From assembly GCA_002946415.1 (NCBI GenBank), contig NJPS01000032.1, forward strand, positions 1 to 64,000: a stretch of DNA of 64,000 nt. The letters run 5' to 3'. A model generated the notes under the pieces. It was given only the letters and a program-made list of their open reading frames with translations. It was not told the origin of the DNA and did no database searches. Within the stretch, counting starts at the first letter, position 1, and every line of letters begins with the position of its first letter. Below, in pieces: positions 25,701-36,549 of this stretch. Position numbers and translations under genes: made by a program. This DNA comes from Rutstroemia sp. NJR-2017a BVV2. Lineage: Eukaryota; Ascomycota; Leotiomycetes; Helotiales; Rutstroemiaceae.

Positions 25701-26441
25701 CCAACTCACGGTATTGGTTGGCTTGAACAGCCGTCGAAGGATATTGGGTTTCTTGTTATGTCGCAAGAGCATCTGCAAAGCTATGTAACCTTGGGCTGAT
25801 ATATTTTGTCCGAGATACCCTCGGCCTGACAGAGAACATTGCAGGTTGATGGGTCATATGGATCTTATGCAGACCGTGAGACAGACTGTCTGTTGGGTAG
25901 GACTGGTCTGTTTTGCCTTGGAGGAAGCTGCGAACGGTTTGCGTCGAGAGGGTCGGCCAAGCGCTTTGATTGCAGGAATAAATCCTGCTACGGGAAAGAA
26001 GCTTTCAGGTGTCAGAATCAAACAGATAGTGATGATGACCGCTTGGGAGTAGGTTAAAGGTAGCTGTACCAAAGAAACTATTTTGAATAGGATTTCGATG
26101 TGCAAGACTGTTCTGTAGCTAAAAGACTCCCCCAAAACCATAATTCATGCTTTACATCCCACACCTTTCTGGTCCAAGAATATCATTTTATAATCACGCT
26201 ATCTATTCAATGGTGAATGCTGTATAGTCATGATAGCACGACGTCGAATCCATGCCCCTGCGAACCTCGCTTCCCCAGAAAAAGAAAACAAGGCCAGCCT
26301 TCCATCCCAGCCTCGTCAAAATTATTTTCCTCTCATCGCAACCCAAAATAAAGCTTTCAACCTTCAATTCAATCTCAATCCATACCTTATCCATTCAATT
26401 GCCAGGATATGCAATAATTCATGGGAGACCTATCCAACAAC
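22733..26441. other. Gene-poor region
   Basis: About 3.7 kb with many short open frames and none I can support. The left part (22.7-23.9 kb) is the 5' flank of the Zn2Cys6 gene and contains small tandem repeats. The middle (24-26.1 kb) has protein-like fragments on both strands (24812-25009, 25452-25778 minus, 25854-26141 minus) without starts, splice sites or recognisable motifs. It may hold decayed genes. The right end is the Jip5 promoter. Confidence 0.5.
23501..23532. repeat. Four tandem 8-bp units
   Basis: The unit AGGTTGTC is repeated four times, the third copy with G for the first A. It is followed by AGGATCCTGACA. Slightly downstream (23644-23690) lies a CTTCCGT-rich imperfect repeat. 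Both are in the far 5' flank of the Zn2Cys6 gene. Confidence 0.8.
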
Positions 26442-27826
26442 ATGTTCGAGAATCTCTGCACCCTCCCCCTAACCTCCGAGCTCTTCACTCAAGCTCTCCA
26501 TCCCACCGAACCTATTCTCTCCGTCGGTCTCTCAAGCGGTCATGTTCAATCCTTTCGTTTGCCTGCTGCGGCAACGACCGATGATGCGGATGCGGATATG
26601 AGTGTGGTGAGCACGGGGACGAGTACAATTGATACGGAATGGCGCACTAGGAGACACAAGGGGAGCTGTAGGACGCTGGGGTATAGCCATGATGGAGAAG
26701 GTATGTCTACTTTCTACCCTCGCGCAATTTCATCATTGCCGTGTAAATACCACAATGTAAAACCAAACTAACATTATAATCAGTTCTCTACTCCGCCGGC
26801 ACCGACTCCCTCCTCAAAACCGCAGCCAGCTCCACCGGGCAAGTGATATCCAAAATCCTAATTCCCTCCACCTCCACGCCCGATGCGCCAACTCTGCTGC
26901 ATGCTCTCTCCCCTCAAACCCTCCTCCTGGCCACCGATTCCGCGGCTCTCCATCTCTACGACATCCGCGATGCTTCAGCGTTCAAGACTGGTCGGCCGGC
27001 GCAAACACATTATCCCCACGACGACTATATCAGTTCGTTGACGCCCCTACCACCAACGGAGATGAGCACAAGTGGGTTCAGCAAACAGTGGATTACGACG
27101 GGGGCGACGACGCTGGCGGTGACGGATCTGAGAAGAGGGGTGCTGGTGAAGAGTGAGGACCAGGAGGAGGAGTTGGTTAGTAGTTGTTTTGTGAGTGGGC
27201 TGCCGTCGAAGGGGGGGAGGGGCAGGGAGAAAGTGTTGGTGGGGAGTGGGAGTGGGGTTATTACGTTGTGGGAGAAGGGGGTTTGGGATGATCAGAGCGA
27301 GAGGATTATTGTAGATGGGAGTGGGAAGGCGGGTGGAGAGAGCTTGGATGCGATGGTTGTGCTGCCGGATGAGGTTGGAGCGTTTGGGGGTAAATGTGTG
27401 ATGGTGGGGTGTGGAGATGGGACGGTAAGGATTGTGAAGGTGGGGGGAATGAGAGGTGTGGTCGAGGAGTTGAGACACGATGAGATAGAGTCGGTGGTTG
27501 CAGTGGGGGTGGATGTAGAAGGGAGGTTGATTTCGGGTGGTGGGGAGACGGTTAAGGTGTGGCAGCAGAAATTAGAAGATGAAGAAGAAGCTGAGGCGGA
27601 AGAAGCTGAGGCGGAAGAAGCGGAAGAAGAAGAAGAAGAACGAGAGGAGGAAAATGCTGGTGATAAAGACGAGGCGCGTAAGAGAGCTTTGGATAAGGAT
27701 AGTGATGCGGATGAGGATAGTAGCGATGAGGAAGGGGGTGGAAGGAATAAGAAACAGAAGAAGAAGAAGAGAGCAAAGAAGAGACAGGTAGGTAATGGGA
27801 TCTTGGGATTCAAGGGCATGGAGTAG
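26442..27826 (+). CDS. JIP5: WD-repeat protein Jip5 (WDR55-like), 60S ribosome biogenesis
   Basis: Nucleolar WD40 protein needed for large-subunit ribosome biogenesis in yeast. Exons 26442-26700 and 26784-27826 give 433 residues. I prefer the Met of [15 protein letters not shown] over the upstream in-frame Met at 26421 because Jip5 proteins start with this motif. Recognisable parts are [41 protein letters not shown] and [13 protein letters not shown], which are blades of a seven-bladed propeller. The C-terminus is a long Glu-rich stretch (about residues 345-375) and a Lys-rich tail ([13 protein letters not shown]), followed by the conserved [10 protein letters not shown] end. The coding sequence is C-rich in its first half and extremely G-rich after about 27050. 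Confidence 0.93.
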
Positions 27827-28627
27827 TGGGGTGGAGTTGGATCAAATGGAGGAAAATAGTCGTTGACATGATACCCAAAAATGGAATCTTTAGCGGAATC
27901 TTGCCTGCTTTCCAAGAGCACCAACTACGTACTATATATGGAAGTATGTAAGATTACAGCGCCGTTCCTAGTTAAAGCCGAGGCTTCGATAGCTCTTGCT
28001 GAGGTTAATGGAAGGGCAGTAGTATATATAACTTGATATGGCGATCACGAAGTACACAGTTAGTACTGTAGCGATCTCTTTCCGTCTCAAACGCTTCAGT
28101 AATCGCATCCGAGTTGGAGCTTCGGACTTGGAGTTCTGGCAGGAGATTGATAATGCCAGCGTAGTAGCACTCACTCACTCGTCGGAAAACCGCTGCGTCG
28201 AACTGATGATTACGGATTTCAAACTACGCTACATCAGGTGGATTCTAGCAGAATTTCGTCTTTTGTTCCTTGTTTCGTAGGAATAATGAGTGTATTATCC
28301 ACTAGGTGTGATGAGCCTCTATGATCCCTTTTCATGACCATGTACTGTTCAATAGTTAAATCTTACACCCCCCACCTTATCGAACCACAAACCAGCAGTA
28401 TCTATATCCTCAAAGTCCTACCGCACCATTTGTGTTGCGTGACCTGAATTGGGTAGGGGGAAGGCGATAAGCGGACCGGTGGGTGAGCAAGGAGGGAGAG
28501 TTAATTTCTCTTGAATCCACCTCGATATCAAGGTCAGCAAGCGGCCGACTCTACTCAAGACCGTTTCTCTTCTAGTCTTCAAGTACTGTGCTGGTTATTG
28601 AGGCTAGTCTCTGCCCCTTGATCGTCG
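27827..28627. other. Intergenic region between convergent genes
   Basis: About 800 bases separating the Jip5 3' end from the pseudokinase 3' end. No coding region, RNA gene or clear repeat is seen. Confidence 0.6.
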
Positions 28628-31600
28628 TCATTGTCGAGTTCTATCCGTGATGATCCTGTATGCGTGGGAGCCTGATCTAGCTGGTTTTGACCTGTACCTC
28701 GTTATAGTTCGATCATGGCTTGTTTTAGGCTCGTAGAAGTATGAATTTTCAGGACTCATGCAAATCTGGACCAGTTTCTCATGAAGCTCACTAGCATCAG
28801 CAGGGCGTAATAAAGAAGATGGATTAGAAGACTCTTCTGAAGACAGAGGCACAAAGATACGCTCCAAAAGGAACTCTAGGAGCTCTTTAAGCGCGCTGCT
28901 CACGCACAATTTTGTGTCTCCGTCAGGATCAAGAACTCCTTTTATCCATTCGATCTCGTCGTTTACCCACTGCCGCAACTCCACAGTCTCTGGGCTTCCA
29001 TCTAAGATAAAGTAACCGTCTTCCACAGGACGCCAATGAGTGAAGCTCAGCAACTCATTATTGCCACATAGAATCCAGATGATGAACTCTAGGAATATAC
29101 AGCTGAGCGCCCATACATCGTACGAACCTGAGACTCCTTCGTTGATATTGATGCTGGTCGAAGCTTCAGGAGATTCGTATCTCTCCATCTCTCCATTATA
29201 GAGCCCGTATATATGTTCAGTTACATGGCGTCCTATTCCGTATCTTCCTATGTCGGTCATCCGAAGGGTCCCTAAGCTTCCTTCCTGATTCTCCGGTTCC
29301 CCATCTTTGAAATGGAGAATGTTGCCGGGGTTTAGATTTCCATGAACAATTAAACGACCGCCCTGGAGGTTATGTAACTTGTTGACAGCACCTGCAAGAC
29401 CTTTCATCTGCTGCAGAGACCATTGCAGCAGACCCAGTGTTAATGGTGTTCTGGCGTAATCAGAATCCCAGAAATCTCGAAGATCGCCTCCATCTGCCCA
29501 CTCCAAAATGAAGTTATAGATAGAATTCTGTTGATAAGAAGCTAGGATTCTGACCAGATGATAATCTTTGATATCTCGGATAGCTTCGAGAAAAGCAGTA
29601 TCGATCACAAATTGATCTATCGAAAGACCAGATTTGATTACTACAAAAGGGTGGTTGTCCTTCCCCTGAATAACATTAGCATTGGATTATTTCAAATAAC
29701 CTAATAAGCTCACCTCCATATCAAAGAAAGACTGATGTGCGTTGTGAATCTGAGCCTTATGCAAACTGTAGATTTCATTCACTGCGGTTTCGGTTTTTGT
29801 GATAAAAGGTAGAGGCGTCCAGTCATATAATTCGTAGTTTTTCGACAGTTCAAATACTGGTGCTAAGAACCGCCATTGCATACTAGAGAATCGTGCAACT
29901 TTGCTAGAGGTCCATTTGTAACTCGTCCGAAAACCCTCTAAAACCTCATCGTTACCATGAACGTTGAGGAGTGCAACATCGTAACCTAATACAGTCATAT
30001 TGTGCCAAATGGGTAGATGCTCATCATTGAAGCCGTGATGCTCGAAGTCCCTAATAACATCCATATCGACCATATTAATAAGAACCAGTATTGCAAACAC
30101 TCTTTTGGAGCTTCGAATAATATACCGCTTTAATAAAGGGCTATCAACCATAGTATCAACGACTGCCTCAGTGATCAGGGAGTCGAGAGAGCTAGCAGGT
30201 ACGAAATTCATGTCGCTCCCAGCGCTTCCGACATAGGCGCTCATAATGGCATGTGGGAGATCAATACTCTCGGACTTGGCCAATATACGCGGTGTCTCGA
30301 TCGATTTATCTCTTTTCGCTTCACTGAGGTGCGAAAGCAATATATCATCTTCGATGGTGTGGTGAAACAAAGGATCATTTTCACTTTTCCATAAGTTCCA
30401 ACCTGTAAGCCACGCCTGTTCCAATGGTTCTGGCGGAATTTCTTGGGGCGAGAAACTGACATATTCCTTGTCCCAGTAGGAGTTCGCACCGATATCTGTA
30501 AAAGGGGGAGTGTTGTCACGATCCACTGAAGACCACATCTCTGAGGGTAAAGGAGATCTACCGATATGCTTTGCTCCACTCGGTGGAATGGGAACTGAGT
30601 TCTCATTCAGGAGTCGTTTATGTGACTCATTCATCCACAGCACCGACTCCCTAGATGTCTCAAGGACTTCTTGAGCCGTATCTTCAAATGATGGCAGCGC
30701 CATTAAAGACAGTGATTTCAAGTGATCAGCGACATGATCGACCACAAAGTCGTACATATCTGACGGTCGTCCCTTTTTTGTTTCCACAAGCGGTAATATC
30801 TTCTCTGGGATTTGTTCGCACAAAGGACAGACATATATGTTACGCAAGGCTACTTGTTGTTTCCTTGGAGATAGAGCGTCAAGCTGGGCTTGGGTAGGCA
30901 AGTTCAATTTTCGCTGTGGATGTGACGCAAGATCCTCCATGTGTTTCCTCCACTTCAATTCTGTCTCGAATGTTTGGGGGAATTCGTGGTCAATGTCACA
31001 ATACCAAACGATGGTATGGGCCTTACGTAGCCAGTCTTTCGAATGGGAGACTTCCATGTGGGCTTTCCACTCCTTTCGGCGGGTAAAGCAGGTCTGGGTC
31101 TCGGCGCACTTAGGAAATAGGCAGGAATAGGGTTTGAGATGCTCATCGACATGACGCGTCCAGTGATCACTTGATTCATTTACCATCTGCGAGCGATCCA
31201 GGGGCATTAAACAAAAAGGACATTGAACCAGTATTTCTCCTGGGCTCGCTGCCGGTGCTGGAGGGTACTCAATATAGTCCTCCTGTGTGGTAGAGATAGT
31301 ACTGATTACTGTTGTGAGAGCCCGTGGTTTGGGAAGTTGGAGATGCCTCAAGACCGGGGAGTGGGGATCTGGGCGAGAAGCCTTCGTTCCTTCGCTTGCT
31401 AGAACAACAGGACGATAAGATATCCTATCTCTGAATGGCAACATCGTCGATGTAGACTTCTGTGTTGGATCCTGGTGCTGCCTGGCAGTAGATGCAATGT
31501 CTGGCAAACGTCTGGCGGCAACTTTTTTTGCGTGGCGTCCATGCTGCAGTAGTCTTCGACGCCGGACAGCTATGGAGTCTCCTAGTTGTTGACACAATTC

Positions 31601-32277
31601 CTTACGAGCCGCTGGAAATCTGTATCGTACCAATGACGCAATACTCCTACGGAAAATAATGTCTTCTTCGGTGACCGAGTTCGAGATAGTTTCATCAACT
31701 TGTTTCGCAGATGCTTTTCTAATTGCCACGGCTAGAAAATGCAACCGTTCCAGTGCGGAGTTAATGGCCTGGGAGACGTCCTCCCATTTCAGAAGGAATT
31801 TCTCTCGCATTATCGGATCTAACATCACTGAATGCGTGTAGATGTTAGATGTATCTCCGAGACTGAGATCAACTAATATGTTAAACACGCAGATATAAGC
31901 GGTGCATTTGGAACAAGTTCGTGCTTGGGTTAACGGTTTTTGAACTCACCTCGCTGTAAATTTCGAAGCACCATCTCCAACAACTCAATTACCATGCTGG
32001 ATATGTCTTCCAATCCTTGTAATCTTGCATCTAGTGACGAATCTTTCAACGACAAGGCTCCTGTATAGTCGATCCAAAACAGAAAGCTATTGCGGAGGCC
32101 TAAAAAGTCGTATGGTGAACGGTTACAACTATCAGAAGCCACGAGACCATCGTTTGGAATGAACGAGCGGGTGAGGATTGGCTCATCGTGCTGAGTCACA
32201 ACCTGGTCGAAGGAGTCGAGGCATTGATATGTGATATCAAATATCGCTGTTGCGACAACCTCTTGCACCTGGCTCAT
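28628..32277 (-). CDS. C2H2-type zinc-finger / protein pseudokinase fusion, NLR-neighbour type
   Basis: Three exons (32277-31950, 31872-29714, 29665-28628) give 1174 residues. The N-terminal ~110 residues contain WIDYTGALSLKDSSLDARL, a segment typical of fungal NACHT- and ankyrin-associated proteins. Degenerate C2H2 fingers lie at about 325-510 (CPFCLMPLDRSQ...H, CLFPKC...H, CPLCEQIPE) and end with HVADHLKSLSLMALP, a motif common in these families. The last ~345 residues form a kinase-like domain: VVIKSG (about 840), HGNLNPGNIL (about 936) and DIGRYG (about 967). The HRD aspartate is replaced by Asn and the following Lys by Asn, so it is probably catalytically dead and serves as a scaffold or sensor. 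It is divergent from the subtilase gene, with a 713-bp shared promoter. The biological role is inferred only from the company it keeps. Confidence 0.75.
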
Positions 32278-32990
32278 GGTTTCTCTGTGTCTAAACGTAA
32301 ATGGGTTTGGCTAGAAGACATGGGCGGTGCGTATTTCTAGACGCTGGTGTGAGATGGAGAGATGGCTTGATTCTCTAGCTGAATAAGTGAGATCTGACGA
32401 TCTACTTTATTCAAACAAAAGAAGTAAAAGTGCGAATCCACAGCACTACGAAGTGAAGGTATCCTGTATGCCATATTCACATGTGTGGATGGTGGTTGCG
32501 AACACTTACAGTATGTGGATGACCTTGAGACCTGACTTGGCTCGCAAGATCTACGCAAAGGCTGAAGCGCACAAATCCAAATTGGAACCCTAATCCAAAT
32601 GACCTTTGAACAATAATTGTGGCATTCATGTATATTCAGAATTATATTGGAATCTAATTTGATTGCATAATTCGTAACTTTGTTATATCTCGATTTTCAA
32701 AGTATTCAGAAGAAGCCGGCGAAGCGTGTACATTTTGCGACTCCGGTCGCAAGGGAGTTGGGGTGGCGACCTGCACTACAGTGTTAGGAAATACCTATTG
32801 ACTTACCCGGATTCTCGCTTTATCACTCTATCTGCCTTTTGCTTCGTAAATTCCCTTCCCACATCTCTCGACTGTGACCTGTGGTGTGTCGTTGTGAGTA
32901 TTCGCTCATTGTTTTTCTGACCTCGAGGTATGCATGTTTATTGCCAAATAAATGCTACTAAGTAGGTTTTGCTCAATCACATAATGCGCC
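32278..32990. promoter_or_regulatory. Bidirectional promoter region, pseudokinase / subtilase
   Basis: A 713-bp gap between divergent starts, AT-rich in 32590-32720, without supported coding. It is expected to carry the promoters of both genes and could co-regulate them. No specific site was identified. Confidence 0.5.
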
Positions 32991-35920
32991 ATGCCGGAGC
33001 TATTATCGCTCTGTGCGAGATGGAACCTTCTTCAGCCCCTCCATCCATTGTTTCACGTCGCGGAAAGCCTTCCTAGTGTAGAGAGGGCCAAGCAAGGTCA
33101 TTATACCGGTGGTTCTGCAGCCGCTGGTGATGATCATGATATTGAGCAATTAGAGAACGATATCACAACCCTTCGAGCGGATTTTAAGCTGAACGCCATC
33201 AAGCAGCGGCAGATCGATAGTGATCAGTTCATTGAAGATGACCCCAACTTCGAGGGGCTTGAGGCAAGCTTAGAAAGGCTCCTGAAGGAGTTGGAGTGTC
33301 TGATTGATGAAGAACTCCTCAAATCCAACGGTTTTGAGGTGAGCACCGAGCATTAGCGAAAGCAAGCTGTCTGGGAACTCGGGCTCTTCTACTTCGTATA
33401 CTCGGCACAATTGGCATCTTACAAACACAAGCTAAATCTTACATTTAGTGGAGCCACGAACCTAAATCTATCGCCTGCTTCCCCAAGCTCCTCGCACTAC
33501 GACACCTTCTTCTGAAGGAAGAGGCTTCTTCGCTAGACACTATTTTAGATGGAACAGACTCGGTGGATGATCCGGCGAAGAGTCAGAGATATCTGCGACC
33601 GCCGACGCAGCTCTCCAGCTTCATTCGGTTTCCCCAAGATGCCGCAGATATCAAACTGCTTCGGCGGAGAGTCACTCACTTTGGAATGGCTTTAAATAAG
33701 ATTCAGGGTGACTCGGCCGCGTCTGGAATGATGGAGGCCCAATTTTTCGATTACACACCTCAGGAGATAGGAACCATTCAAATGGCCTATGAATTTTCCT
33801 CTACATGCACCTCACTGTTCGTCCAAATGGTGCACAGCATTAAATGTGAAACACATCATCAAGCAAGACTACACCTTTCCGGTTTCAAGAAAGACGAATT
33901 GAAGATGACTTTTGGTACGTGCCAAGGAAAAGACCAGATCTCTGCTGTGTTTACACGGTGCGTACGTGCAGCCTACAGTATAGGTTCTATAGCGTCTAAC
34001 AATAACACAGTTCATTGGGGCAACCTTCACAGGAAATTCCTTACATAGTCCATCTTTGCTCACCCAAGCTGGCATGTCCTGATGAATCAAAGGTGCTGCA
34101 TGTTTCCTTCAATTCGCAAGGCATGTGGACTTCGGACAGCAGTGCTGTGCCTGACTCTCATGCCAACTTCAGCGCAGAGCATTCACTTGATCATCTCATT
34201 GCCCATAGAAACGGCCTCGCGTTAAAGTATCGGAAGCTGGCCAGTGTTCTGCTGGCCGCGTCCATGTTTCAGCTTATCGACAGTCCATGGATTGAAAACC
34301 ATCTAAGTACAGAGAATATATTCGTGCCTCCTCCAGAAAAGAAGCTGCTCCAGCATTGGTGCCCTCTCGTTCTTTGTAATCTAATGTCTCCAAAATTTTC
34401 TAGCTCACAAAGCGATCACATTGCTGCCTTTGGAGTGACTATCCTGGAGCTAGAGGCCAACCGCAAGGCCGATTGGACTGCAGAGGACGCAGAATATGGG
34501 TCGACAGAAAGATCGAACCACGTGCGTCTAGCTCGGATCTTAACCAACTGGAAAGACTTTGTGGGTGATAATCACCGTGGAGTGGCAAAAGCATGTCTCG
34601 AATTTGAAAGCCACATCCAGAGCCTTGATCATCCGGACATTAGTTTCAAAGAGAGGGGTCTCGCTGTTATCTACAAATGTATTCTCGAGCCGTTGTACCA
34701 CGATGCCATAAATAGTTTTGGAAATCTTGCCTCTCTCTTCGAAGACATGTTTGGTGGCACCCGTATGGTGACCGCTCCCATGAGCATTTCACCCTCCGCG
34801 ACTGCGAAGCGGATGTTGTTTGATGACGAGGATTCCTTACCAGAATCTGACAAGCAGTAAGTCTTCTCAACCTAGTGCGTCCTCAACAAAAGAGAAAATA
34901 TTAAATAAGTTCTACTATCTTCAGAAGTGCAGGTTCTGCTTTCCTCGACTACTTGGATCCCTTTTTCCAGAACATCATAAACATACGTAAAACTCGCGAC
35001 GAAATGCGGTATCCTACATACAAGAAAATACGAATTTGCGTGTTGGACTCTGGAGTGAACGATACAGATTCGGCAATTAATCGTGCCATCAGATTCGAAC
35101 GAATTAATGCCACGAGAAGTAAGACTTTTGTCAGCCCGACAGACGACTGGCAGAAGGATACCCACGGACATGGAACCCACGTTACCAGTCTCCTCTTGAA
35201 AGCGGCTCCCTCAGCAGAAATCTATGTGGGCAAAATATGCACTAGCAAAATCATCAACGATGAATTCATGCCGGGAATTGCAAAAGTGGGTGTGCCGACC
35301 TCATTCTAAAGGACGGGAGACGTATTGACATGCTTGCCACTCAGGCGATAGATTGGGCCGTGTCTGAATGCGATGCCGACATCATTTCTATTTCTTTCGG
35401 CCTTGACGAAGAAAATGACTTGATTGATGCAGCACTCGACAATGCAATTAGTGCTGGCAAGCTCATAATTGCCGCAGCCTCAAACAATGGTGGGCTCTCT
35501 GGACGTAGCAGGCCTGCGTGCCGAGAAGACGTAATTTGCATCCACGCTACAGATGGTAAGGGCAACAAGGGCAGTATGAATCCTTCACCTTTGCCCAAAA
35601 AAGACAACTTCGCCACGCTCGGGGTTGCAGTACCCTCCCGGTGGAAAGGTAAGGAGGTTTGGAAGTCCGGGACCTCTTTCGCAGTGCCCATCGCCGTAGG
35701 GTTTGCCGCTGACGTCCTGGAATTCGCGAGGTACAAATGTCTCAATCTCACCCCAAGGAAGTTGCGGCTTTTACACCGGAAAGAGGGCATGCAGGCAATA
35801 TTCCGCAGAATGGCAGAGAAGAGGGATGGTTACGATTTTATTCATCCTAATCGCTTGTGGAAGGGGTGGCAGGAAAAACAGGCCGCGCAAGCTATTGAGA
35901 ATATCATGAGAGAAATCTAA
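32991..35920 (+). CDS. Subtilisin-like (S8) serine protease with N-terminal regulatory domain
   Basis: Five exons (32991-33338, 33449-33957, 34011-34856, 34925-35285, 35345-35920) give 879 residues. The last intron, GTGGGT...CACTCAG, hides an apparent frameshift and rebuilds the expected GIAKAIDWAVSE. The first ~560 residues form a helical, kinase-like regulatory region of the type called DUF7580 in fungi (coiled LLKELECLIDEELL near residue 100; LSTENIFVPP and DHIAAFGVTILELE resemble kinase C-lobe remnants). The subtilase domain follows with a full triad: Asp in VLDSGVN (about 608), His in GHGTHV (about 649), Ser in SGTSFAVP (about 797), plus oxyanion Asn in ASNNGG (about 735). There is no signal peptide, so it acts inside the cell. 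Such intracellular subtilases include HET-Q2, which activates a gasdermin in Podospora, and the next gene fits that partner role. Confidence 0.88.
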
Positions 35921-36549
35921 TGCGAGAGCGATCAATCACAGCGGACGATCAGAGATCTATTTAGGAAGTCTACATATATATATTTTGGAGCTGTATTGAC
36001 CTCAATATACTACATATATCATTCAAAACAAATTCTAACTGTGGAGTAAACCTCTCACATCTGTCGACGGATATACTCTTGTTTTGCCAGAAAACAAATG
36101 GAAGCTTACTAATTCCAGATACTTACGAAAGTATTCAGCCTTCTACTTAATTCATAAATGAGTCCGATTTCGATAATTGTCTTTTATGCATGCTTCAGCT
36201 GGGCGTAACCCTTCCCCAGTCTGTTGGTCAAAATGGGAAGCCGATGGGGCGTAATCTGCAGTACTACGCTGTTGCAGTGAGCTCAGCCCAAACGATGCGA
36301 TAGCCGGGAGGCAAGATGTAACACACTTCCACCAGTCGGATGACTGGTGCTGTTTGGTCGGTCGTTATCTCTTGGGCGCAGCGGCCTAGCGAATTCACAA
36401 TATCAGTAGAGAATCTCTATTCTGGGAAACATTTATCTGCTACATGATATTACACATGTTTAGTAGAACAACTAGCGATAGCATACACTTCGAACTCGCC
36501 TTACTGGTTTTGCGACAGGAGCTTCTTGGGATAAGATCAATTTTATAAA
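35921..36549. other. Spacer between subtilase and gasdermin-like gene
   Basis: About 630 bases without a supported gene. It is AT-rich at 35960-36060 and presumably contains the subtilase terminator and the promoter of the next gene. Confidence 0.6.

Noticed and set aside
25854..26141. Minus-strand hydrophobic frame of 95 residues
   Set aside because: No supporting exons, motif or context; may be a relic or chance.
27292..27924. Minus-strand Ser/Pro-rich frame of 210 codons
   Set aside because: Antisense shadow of the G-rich Jip5 3' half.
35286..35344. Apparent frameshift within the subtilase domain
   Set aside because: A 59-nt GTGGGT...CTCAG intron joins GIAK to AIDWAV, the expected sequence, so the gene is intact.
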